Assembly (NCBI GenBank): GCA_900552755.1
Contig: USAY01000122.1
Coordinates: 1-5,292 of the forward strand
Direction of reading: 5' to 3'
Length of the DNA: 5,292 bases
Source: an uncultured Collinsella sp.
GTDB lineage: Bacteria > Actinomycetota > Coriobacteriia > Coriobacteriales > Coriobacteriaceae
A program made the position numbers and the translations under genes. Shown here in pieces: positions 1 to 5,089 of this stretch. The notes beneath the pieces were generated by a model that worked only from the letters and a program-made list of their open reading frames with translations, searched no databases and was not told the origin of the DNA. Position 1 is the first letter of the stretch. Each line of letters opens with the position of its first letter.

Positions 1-849
1 ACGGCGACGCTTGGTCGTCGTGGTGCCGCACATGGTGTTGAGCGTACGCTCGAGCTGGGTAATCTGGTGGCGGTGGGCTTTGAGCTTCTGCGTCACCGAG
101 GCCAGCGCCGCCGTTGCCGGGTTGAGCTTGGTCACGGTCAGACCCGTGGTGCGGGCGATCTTTTCCATGTACTCCTTGCGCTCGTACTCGCGGCGCTTAT
201 GGCACTTGAGGCTCTTGGGATCGACCTCCAGACCCATGCCTGTGCCCGCCCACTCCTCGGCGGTGGCAATGGCCTCGCCCAGGATGTCCTCGCCACCGGT
301 GTTACGGCACTTATCGCACACGCCCAGCGGCAGGTACACGCTCACGTTGGGATAATCGGCCAGCACCGAGAACCAGGTCTCGGCCGTAATATCGCCCACA
401 CAGGCGACGACGACCTCGTTCTCGCGCGGCATGCGCTTAAGGGCACGCGTGCAGGTAACGTAGGCGGTCTCGTGGCTCGTAGCCGCCGAGACAATGTCGT
501 CGTAGACGTTTTTGGGTGCAAGGCGCGGAGAGATGATCGCCTCCGTCGGGCAAGCAGCGGCGCACAGGCCGCACTTACGGCAGCTGTCGAGAATCTCGAT
601 AGCATCTTCCTCGATCTCAATGGCATTCACCGGGCACACGTCCATGCACGCGGTGCAGCCGCTCTTTTCGTTTTTGCAGGCCAGGCACGGAATGGTGTTG
701 CCGCGCGGACGCTCCTTATAGTCGGCAGGATTCCACTGCGGCGCCGACGGATCGAGTGCATCGGTCACACCGCCAAGCGGGTTTTTAAGAAAGTCGAAAC
801 CCTTGCTGATCTCGATAATGTCATCAAACAGATCGTGTTCCTGCGCCAT
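1..849 (-). CDS. Ferredoxin-like protein with two 4Fe-4S clusters and a cysteine-bearing C-terminal region (3' end outside window)
   Basis: An open frame of 283 codons runs from ATG at 849 to the window edge without a stop, so the C-terminus is missing. Residues 55-101 hold two 4Fe-4S motifs. The first is irregular: C58, then C65-x2-C68-x3-C72-P after a six-residue gap, with a further C55 before it. The second is canonical: C90-x2-C93-x2-C96-x3-C100-P. This is the dicluster ferredoxin fold, normally a cytoplasmic electron carrier or electron-transfer subunit. No signal peptide or membrane segment is seen. The part after residue 105 is not a plain ferredoxin. It carries C133, C150, a C178-x2-C181 pair and C216, then a charged, helix-prone stretch (about 245-275) and a basic Thr/Arg end. 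I do not recognise this domain; the extra cysteines could bind another cluster or metal. The start is supported by an AGGGAGG ribosome site at 858-864. Redox partner unknown. Confidence 0.86.
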   Translation of the reverse strand, partial: MAQEHDLFDDIIEISKGFDFLKNPLGGVTDALDPSAPQWNPADYKERPRGNTIPCLACKNEKSGCTACMDVCPVNAIEIEEDAIEILDSCRKCGLCAAACPTEAIISPRLAPKNVYDDIVSAATSHETAYVTCTRALKRMPRENEVVVACVGDITAETWFSVLADYPNVSVYLPLGVCDKCRNTGGEDILGEAIATAEEWAGTGMGLEVDPKSLKCHKRREYERKEYMEKIARTTGLTVTKLNPATAALASVTQKLKAHRHQITQLERTLNTMCGTTTTKRRR

Positions 850-889
850 GCGCGGCCCCTCCCTGAGCAGTGCAAACAAGCAAGAGATA

Positions 890-920
890 ATGATACGCTA
901 TCGGCCCACGCCTCGGGCAA
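890..920 (-). promoter_or_regulatory. Candidate promoter for the ferredoxin-like gene
   Basis: On the minus strand a TTGCCC box (915-920) is followed by TATCAT (890-895), with a 19-base spacer that is longer than ideal. A start would fall near 883, giving a leader of about 35 bases that includes the ribosome site. The match is weak, so this is only the best candidate in the 151-base gap. Confidence 0.3.
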
Positions 921-940
921 ATTACACGCGGAGCATCTTT

Positions 941-969
941 GCGGCAAATAGCCCATGGCCTATCGCCGC
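941..969 (-). other. Intergenic inverted repeat without U-tract
   Basis: GCGGC (941-945) plus ATAG (948-951) pair with CTAT (960-963) plus GCCGC (965-969), interrupted by a small asymmetric bulge (two bases against one) and closed by an 8-base loop. It lies about 30 bases past the stop of the GldA-like paralog and upstream of the ferredoxin-like gene. Neither strand has a run of T after the stem, so it is not a standard intrinsic terminator. It could be a 3'-end stabiliser or a protein-binding site. Confidence 0.4.
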
Positions 970-1000
970 CTCGATCGCACAAGGTCAATCAAGCGCCAGA

Positions 1001-2068
1001 CTATGCCTCGCACATGAGCTGCACGAGCTTTTGTTTGGTCACCTTGGCCTGCTCGTTGGCCATGTTACGCTCGTTTCTAAAGACCGCATTTGCAACATCC
1101 CGCAAATCGGTATCGGAAATCTCGCCAAGGCCCAGCTCCGCGAGCGTCGTCGGCAGACCAACGCGCTGGCAAAACTCGAGCACCTGATCAAGCTCGGGCG
1201 CACGCTCCAGGCGCAGCTGCACCACCAGGCCAAATGCCACGGCCTCGCCGTGCATGGCCTTGCACTCGGGCAAAATCGTCAGGCCGTTGGCGATCGCATG
1301 CGCCAGCGCCAAACCGCCGCTCTCAAAGCCAACGCCCGAAAGCAGAATATTGCACTCGATCAGACGCTCAACCGCCGGCGATATACGGCCCTTTTTGAGA
1401 TCGCGCTTGGCAGCGACACCGCACTCCATGAGCGTGTCGTAGCAGGCGCGAGCCGCGACCAGAGCCAAGTGCCCCGGCGCGCCACCGTGTTCGTTGATGC
1501 CGTGCGCCGCGGCGCACGAACGCGCCTCGAAGTACGTTGCCAGTGCGTCGCCCATGCCAGCGACCGTCATACGCAGCGGGGCCGCCGCGACCACGTTGGT
1601 ATCGACCACGACCAGATCTGGATTCTTCTCGAGCATCAGGTAGTGGTCGAACGACCTATCCTCGTGATACAGCACCGAAATCGCGCTGCACGGACCGTCC
1701 ATCGAAGCCGCCGTGGGGCATACGCACAACGGCAACTCGGCATAAAACGCAACGGCCTTGGCGATATCGAGCATCTTGCCACCGCCAATACCCACCACCA
1801 TGTCGCAATACTCAGCCTGGGCTTCCTTAGCCATTTTTACAACGGCCTCTTCCGTACACGGACCGTCATAAATCTTAAAGAACGGCTCGCTTAGATTTTC
1901 ATCCAGAAATCCATCGACGATCTGCCTGCACAGCCGATCCTCGGTGCCCTGGTCAAACAAGACATAGGCAGCGCAGCCCAACCATGACAAATACCTGCCC
2001 TGGCGCGAAAGCTCCCCCGGTCCCTGAACATACCGACCGGGGCCGCCATAAACCATAGGAAGCGCCAT
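1001..2068 (-). CDS. Divergent glycerol dehydrogenase (GldA)-like paralog
   Basis: A 355-residue member of the iron/zinc alcohol dehydrogenase superfamily, clearly related along its length to the GldA gene beside it. An N-terminal nucleotide-binding domain carries the GIGGGK loop (93-98), and a PT-x2-S-x-D-x-PCS segment around D124 corresponds to the substrate pocket. Metal ligands appear kept: D174 in GMGDALATYFEA, H257 and H273. D39, matching E. coli GldA D37, suggests NAD rather than NADP. Differences from true GldA: the second His of the AHAxHNG motif is Ala (A260), the segment to the last ligand is one residue shorter, HGEK reads HGEA, and the C-terminus is shorter and diverged. A polyol or hydroxyketone oxidoreductase is likely, but the substrate cannot be named. 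Start: an ATG at 2068 sits 8 bases after an AAGGGTGG site. The upstream in-frame GTG at 2080 lies inside that site and is less likely. Confidence 0.88.
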   Translation of the reverse strand: MALPMVYGGPGRYVQGPGELSRQGRYLSWLGCAAYVLFDQGTEDRLCRQIVDGFLDENLSEPFFKIYDGPCTEEAVVKMAKEAQAEYCDMVVGIGGGKMLDIAKAVAFYAELPLCVCPTAASMDGPCSAISVLYHEDRSFDHYLMLEKNPDLVVVDTNVVAAAPLRMTVAGMGDALATYFEARSCAAAHGINEHGGAPGHLALVAARACYDTLMECGVAAKRDLKKGRISPAVERLIECNILLSGVGFESGGLALAHAIANGLTILPECKAMHGEAVAFGLVVQLRLERAPELDQVLEFCQRVGLPTTLAELGLGEISDTDLRDVANAVFRNERNMANEQAKVTKQKLVQLMCEA

Positions 2069-2076
2069 ACGAGAAT

Positions 2077-2084
2077 CCACCCTT
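2077..2084 (-). promoter_or_regulatory. Ribosome binding site deciding the start of the GldA-like paralog
   Basis: AAGGGTGG on the minus strand lies 8 bases before the ATG at 2068. It overlaps the alternative upstream GTG (2078-2080), which argues for the shorter 355-residue protein. Confidence 0.6.
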
Positions 2085-2099
2085 CATCAAACAACGATG

Positions 2100-2128
2100 G
2101 GTGCAAAGTACCCTGACCCCTTTGCACC
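2100..2128. repeat. Inverted repeat GGTGCAAAG / CTTTGCACC upstream of the GldA-like paralog
   Basis: Two perfect 9-base arms (2100-2108 and 2120-2128) flank 11 bases. The repeat lies between the gldA terminator and the paralog's ribosome site, so it would be in the paralog's mRNA leader if transcription reads through. It could be an operator, an RNA hairpin or a copy of a dispersed palindromic repeat. The half-site TGGTGCAAAGG recurs at 4982-4992. Confidence 0.6.
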
Positions 2129-2133
2129 ATAGC

Positions 2134-2169
2134 AAAAAGGGGCAAAGCCATCTGTTGGCTTTGCCCCTT
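2134..2169 (-). terminator. Intrinsic terminator downstream of gldA
   Basis: A perfect 14-base-pair stem (2137-2150 with 2156-2169) with a 5-base loop is followed on the minus strand by five T residues (2134-2138, overlapping the stem foot). It starts 12 bases after the gldA stop. The plus strand lacks a T-run after the stem, so it acts only for minus-strand transcription. The short T-run suggests termination may be incomplete. Confidence 0.85.
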
Positions 2170-2181
2170 CCTTAGCTTGAT

Positions 2182-3282
2182 TTACTCATCCATGAGATAG
2201 TAGTGGCCCAGTGCGTCGGCACCCAGGATGGCGTTTGCGACCATCTCGGGCGTCACCTCAAACGGCATATTGCACATGGTGTCCTCGGGCGCGCACGCGG
2301 CCTCGGCAACAATCATGGCCTGCTCGCGCGTAAGCTCGGCAACGCCAAGTTCCTTCATCGTGACCGGCAGGCCCAGCTCAATGCAGAAGCCCAAGACTTC
2401 CTCGAGCTTCTCGGTCGGGGCATCCTCGAGTACCAGCTGGACGATAGTGCCGAAGGCGACCTTCTCGCCGTGATACATGCTGTGGCACTCGGGCAGCATC
2501 GTCAGGCCATTGTGGATGGCATGAGCGGCAGCAAGGCCCGAGCTCTCAAAGCCAATGCCCGAAAGCAGCGTATTGGCCTCGATGATGTGCTCGACGGCAG
2601 GCGTGAGCGCACCCTTCTCCAGCGCAACCTTGGCCTTGACGCCATCGGCCATAAGCGTCTCGTAGCAGAGCTTGGCGAGCGCCAGACCAGCCATGCTGCC
2701 CTTGCCGCCAGCGCAGGTGCCGCCGTCGGCATCGTGCGTCGCCTGGGCCTCGAAGTAGGTTGCGAGCGCATCGCCCATACCGGAAACCGTCAGGCGCACC
2801 GGGCTCGCCGCGATAACCGTCGTATCCATCAGGACGATATTGGGGTTTGCCTTAAGGAAGAGGTACTTATCGAACTGGCCGTCATCGGTGTAAAGCACCG
2901 AAAGCGCCGAGCACGGTGCATCGGTCGAGGCAATGGTGGGGCAAATGATAACCGGGGACTCCAGGTAATAGGCGACGGCCTTCGCGGTGTCGAGGATCTT
3001 GCCGCCACCGACGCCGACGATGATGTCGCAACCGTTGTCGCGAGCGAGCGCAACCAGGCGATCGACCTCGCCCTTGGAGCACTCGCCGTTAAAGTCCTCA
3101 AACAGCAGCTCGGCCTTGGCCTCGGCAAAGCCGCCCTCGATCTTGGCACCGACGCGCTTCTTGCCCGAAGGCGTCACGATGACGAGGGCCTTAGCGCCGA
3201 GCGGCTCGACATAGGAGCCGAGCTTGGCGAGCTCGTCCGGACCCTGGATGTACTTGCTGGGGCTATTGAAAATTGCAGCCAT
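2182..3282 (-). CDS. gldA: Glycerol dehydrogenase, GldA family
   Basis: A 366-residue cytoplasmic enzyme expected to interconvert glycerol and dihydroxyacetone with a nicotinamide cofactor. Its length and residue numbering match E. coli GldA (367 residues, compared from memory). The GVGGGK loop is at 90-95. The segment PTIASTDAPCSALSVLYTD contains T116, S119, the substrate Asp D121, S125 and Y131. The zinc ligands D171, H254 and H271 are all present in their usual motifs (GMGDALATYFEA, AAHAIHNG, YHGEKVAFG), as is H257. One notable change is T37 where E. coli has the cofactor-ribose Asp D37, so NADP use is possible. The ribosome site is poor (GGGA, 3288-3291). The gene begins only 18 bases after the U-tract of the preceding terminator, so expression may rely on read-through from the upstream alcohol dehydrogenase gene. 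Its own terminator follows at 2134-2169. Confidence 0.95.
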   Translation of the reverse strand: MAAIFNSPSKYIQGPDELAKLGSYVEPLGAKALVIVTPSGKKRVGAKIEGGFAEAKAELLFEDFNGECSKGEVDRLVALARDNGCDIIVGVGGGKILDTAKAVAYYLESPVIICPTIASTDAPCSALSVLYTDDGQFDKYLFLKANPNIVLMDTTVIAASPVRLTVSGMGDALATYFEAQATHDADGGTCAGGKGSMAGLALAKLCYETLMADGVKAKVALEKGALTPAVEHIIEANTLLSGIGFESSGLAAAHAIHNGLTMLPECHSMYHGEKVAFGTIVQLVLEDAPTEKLEEVLGFCIELGLPVTMKELGVAELTREQAMIVAEAACAPEDTMCNMPFEVTPEMVANAILGADALGHYYLMDE

Positions 3283-3300
3283 AACTATCCCATTCTCTAA

Positions 3301-3343
3301 AAGAAAAAAGAAAGGGGCTCCGTACAGATACGTGCGGAGCCCC
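3301..3343 (-). terminator. Intrinsic terminator between the iron-containing alcohol dehydrogenase and gldA
   Basis: GGGGCTCCG (3314-3322) pairs perfectly with CGGAGCCCC (3335-3343). Three more pairs, one a G-T wobble, extend the stem to 12, leaving a 6-base loop. On the minus strand it is followed by a long T-rich tract (3301-3313, 11 of 13 T). It lies 22 bases past the dehydrogenase stop and directly in front of gldA. This is a strong intrinsic terminator and possibly an attenuator for gldA. Confidence 0.9.
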
Positions 3344-3365
3344 TCGTTACGATAACAAGAGTCGA

Positions 3366-4589
3366 TTAGAAATCGATGTCGGTGTCGTAGTAGCAGGCCT
3401 TGAGGATCTTCTCGAAGTCGGCAGCCTTGGTCTCACGCGGGTTCTCGGGCGTGCAGGCGTCCTGCTCGGCGTTCGCGGCGATCTCGGGGAGCTTCGCGAG
3501 GAACTCCTCCTCGGAAACCATCTGCGGGTTCTCGGCGTCGACCTTCACGCCGCCATTCGCGTAATCCTTGATGGACTGCGGAATGTTGAGCTGGTCGTTG
3601 AGGTCGCGAATCTTCTGGACGAGCGCAGCGATGAGCTCCTCGTTGGTCTCGCCGGGAAGGTGCAGGATCTCCTTGGCCACGTAAGCGTAGCGCTCGGCAG
3701 CACGCGGGTCCTTGGAGTTCCACTGGATGACCTTGCCCAGGTACATGGCGTTAGCGGCACCGTGGATGATGTGACCGTTCTCAAAGGCTGCACCGGTCTT
3801 GTGAGCCATGGAGTGAACGATGCCGAGCAGGCCCGAGGAGAAGGCGATACCGGCGATGCACTGAGCCTCGTGCATGTGCTGACGGGCCTCATGGTCGCCA
3901 GCATAGGACTTGGGCAGCCACTCGACGATCTCGCGGATGCCGTGCAGAGCGTTGGCGTCGGTGAACATAGAGGCGCAGGTGGAAACGTAGGCCTCCATGC
4001 AGTGGGTCAGAGCATCCATGCCGGTGTGAGCGCACAGCTTGGCGGGCATGGTGTAGGTGAGCTCGGGGTCGACGATGGCGACATCAGGGGTGATGTTGAA
4101 GTCGGCCAGCGGGTACTTGATGCCCTTGGCGTAGTCGGTAATGACGGAGAACGCGGTGACCTCGGTAGCGGTGCCGGAGGTAGAGGAGATGGCGCAGAAA
4201 TGAGCCTTCTGACGCAGCTCGGGGAAGCTGAACGGCTGGATGATGTTATCGAAGGACTCCTCGGGATACTCGTAGAAGACCCACATGGCCTTAGCGGCAT
4301 CGATGGGCGAGCCGCCACCGATGGCGATAATCCAGTCGGGCTCGAACTCGCGCATGGCCTCGGCGCCCTTCATGACCGTCTCGATGGACGGGTCGGACTC
4401 GACGCCCTCGAACAGCTTGACCTCGAAACCGCCCTCTTTGAGGTCGGCCTCAACGTCCTGCAGGAACCCGCCGCGGCGCATAGAGCTGCCGCCAGAAACG
4501 ATGATGGCCTTCTTGCCCTTGAGGTTCTTTACCTCGTGGCGAGCGCCCTCACCAAAGTACAGATCGCGAGGATTGGTAAAACGTCCCAT
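3366..4589 (-). CDS. Iron-containing alcohol dehydrogenase (group III, related to the C-terminal domain of AdhE and to butanol dehydrogenases)
   Basis: A 407-residue enzyme expected to reduce an aldehyde or ketone to an alcohol, or the reverse, in the cytoplasm. The nucleotide-binding half shows GGGSPIDAAKA (91-101) and SSTSGTATEV (135-144). Metal-site residues D192 and H196 lie in GMDALTHCMEAY, H259 and H263 in VHSMAHKTG, and the last ligand is H276 in IIHGAANA (H273 is an alternative). The last His spacing is three residues longer than in FucO or AdhE. The cofactor loop reads SGGSSMRR (32-39), like the GGGS loop of NADPH-dependent YqhD, so NADP is plausible. The C-terminus resembles AdhE (DACTPENPR, then a Tyr-Tyr end) but carries extra residues near 345-362. 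An AGGAGG site 6 bases before the ATG at 4589 fixes the start; an upstream in-frame GTG at 4640 has no such site. It is first in the minus-strand series. Substrate is not predictable. Confidence 0.93.
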   Translation of the reverse strand: MGRFTNPRDLYFGEGARHEVKNLKGKKAIIVSGGSSMRRGGFLQDVEADLKEGGFEVKLFEGVESDPSIETVMKGAEAMREFEPDWIIAIGGGSPIDAAKAMWVFYEYPEESFDNIIQPFSFPELRQKAHFCAISSTSGTATEVTAFSVITDYAKGIKYPLADFNITPDVAIVDPELTYTMPAKLCAHTGMDALTHCMEAYVSTCASMFTDANALHGIREIVEWLPKSYAGDHEARQHMHEAQCIAGIAFSSGLLGIVHSMAHKTGAAFENGHIIHGAANAMYLGKVIQWNSKDPRAAERYAYVAKEILHLPGETNEELIAALVQKIRDLNDQLNIPQSIKDYANGGVKVDAENPQMVSEEEFLAKLPEIAANAEQDACTPENPRETKAADFEKILKACYYDTDIDF

Positions 4590-4595
4590 ACTGTG

Positions 4596-4601
4596 CCTCC
4601 T
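4596..4601 (-). promoter_or_regulatory. Strong ribosome binding site of the iron-containing alcohol dehydrogenase
   Basis: A perfect AGGAGG on the minus strand lies 6 bases before the ATG at 4589. It rules in the 407-residue start over a 17-codon upstream extension. Confidence 0.9.
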
Positions 4602-4630
4602 AAACAAGCCCCTCTTAGACTTGCGTATAT

Positions 4631-4655
4631 AACGGAGCACCCGATTGGCTCCGTT
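4631..4655 (-). promoter_or_regulatory. Leader hairpin or palindromic operator upstream of the iron-containing alcohol dehydrogenase
   Basis: AACGGAGC (4631-4638) and GCTCCGTT (4648-4655) form a perfect 8-base inverted repeat around a 9-base loop, about 40 bases before the start codon. No T-run follows directly on the minus strand (ATATACGC instead), so it is not a plain terminator. It may be a repressor site or a leader RNA structure. It does not match the Rex operator pattern known for many fermentation genes. Confidence 0.45.
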
Positions 4656-4658
4656 AGG

Positions 4659-4919
4659 ACCGTTTTGCGCGTTGCCGGCGATGACAATGCGCGATGTCTA
4701 AACGACTCAACGCTCAGACAAACACTATTTTACCGTTCTGCTTGGTCAGTTATTCACCTAAAGCCGCCAATGATGAAACGTTTTTTCTATCCCTGGAACC
4801 TCTTGCGTTGCGGTTATTGTCCCAAGCTGGGCAAACGTTTTATCAAGGTTGGCCATATGCCTCAGGCGGCATCGCGGCGCTCCAAAACGTATACCGTTCG
4901 CCGCCAAATATCGACCGTT
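4659..4919 (+). repeat. Recurring ACCGTT motif in the divergent region
   Basis: ACCGTT occurs at 4659-4664, 4732-4737, 4893-4898 and 4914-4919, always in the same orientation. The last two extend to a 12-base repeat with two mismatches (ACCGTTCGCCGC and ACCGTTTGCGGC), 21 bases apart, which is two helical turns. By eye only two further plus-strand copies are found in the remaining 4.7 kb. Possibly regulator binding sites; unproven. Confidence 0.4.
4727..4732 (-). promoter_or_regulatory. Candidate -10 box for the iron-containing alcohol dehydrogenase
   Basis: TAAAAT on the minus strand matches the -10 consensus at five of six positions and abuts an AACGGT motif. No good -35 lies at the right distance; the best 17-base position reads GAATAA, so an activator may be needed. 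A start here would give a leader of about 130 bases containing the 4631-4655 hairpin. Confidence 0.3.
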
Positions 4920-4982
4920 TGCGGCACCGTGATACCACTCGGTCGTCCAAGGTGCCGACATTTGTGCGACATCCGTCTTCGT

Positions 4983-4998
4983 GGTGCAAAGGTGCAAG
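4983..4998 (+). repeat. Tandem 8-base repeat GGTGCAAA / GGTGCAAG
   Basis: Two adjacent 8-base units differing only at the last base lie about 50 bases upstream of the candidate -10 box of the plus-strand gene. The first unit is part of TGGTGCAAAGG, also found in the inverted repeat at 2100-2128. Confidence 0.5.
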
Positions 4999-5046
4999 TC
5001 CAAGTGCGGCACCCCCGGTGTGCCACATGCGGGTAAACTAGAACCT

Positions 5047-5052
5047 TATATA
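5047..5052 (+). promoter_or_regulatory. Candidate -10 box for the plus-strand gene at 5090
   Basis: TATATA lies 37 bases before the ATG, in the most AT-rich stretch of this side. No clear -35 is seen 16-18 bases upstream, so either an activator is involved or the box is fortuitous. Confidence 0.35.
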
Positions 5053-5089
5053 GAGACATTTGAACCCTAACCGCAGCAAAGGAGGCCCC

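Larger units (their letters stand above)
4590..5089. other. 500-base divergent intergenic control region
   Basis: No credible gene is seen: the open frames here lack ribosome sites, have scrambled composition, and resemble no known protein. The region separates two divergently transcribed genes. It holds the leader hairpin (4631-4655), candidate promoter boxes for both sides, four same-direction ACCGTT motifs (4659, 4732, 4893, 4914), two AACGTT palindromes (4777, 4834), and a cluster of short direct repeats between 4914 and 5013. Its base composition is more AT-rich at 4690-4850 than the genes. Confidence 0.7.

Noticed and set aside
2069..2080. Upstream GTG start giving a 359-residue GldA-like paralog.
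   Set aside because: The GTG lies within the ribosome site used by the ATG at 2068, and the longer N-terminus has no counterpart in GldA.
4590..4640. Upstream GTG start adding 17 residues to the alcohol dehydrogenase.
   Set aside because: The perfect AGGAGG lies inside this extension, 6 bases before the ATG at 4589, and the extra residues are not typical of the family.
3660..5036. A 458-codon open frame on the plus strand opposite the alcohol dehydrogenase, and similar long antisense frames opposite the other three minus-strand genes (67-951, 803-1894, 2203-3300).
   Set aside because: All are in exact codon register with the real genes, so their stops would require TTA, CTA or TCA codons in the sense genes, which this GC-rich organism avoids. 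Their products show no family resemblance, and the sense frames match known enzymes residue by residue.
4991..5040. GGTGCAAGTCC matches the GGTGnAAnTCC core of cobalamin riboswitches.
   Set aside because: The rest of the riboswitch core is not there: no proper CCCGCnACTG segment and no downstream B12 box before the gene. The match also lies upstream of the likely -10 box, so it would not be in the mRNA.
4694..5041. A 115-codon plus-strand frame in the divergent region.
   Set aside because: It has no ribosome site before its start, a composition unlike the neighbouring genes, and overlaps the repeat-rich control region.
4590..5089. A Rex-type redox repressor operator, expected for fermentation genes.
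   Set aside because: No TTGTGAA or TTGTTAA type inverted repeat was found on either strand of the divergent region.
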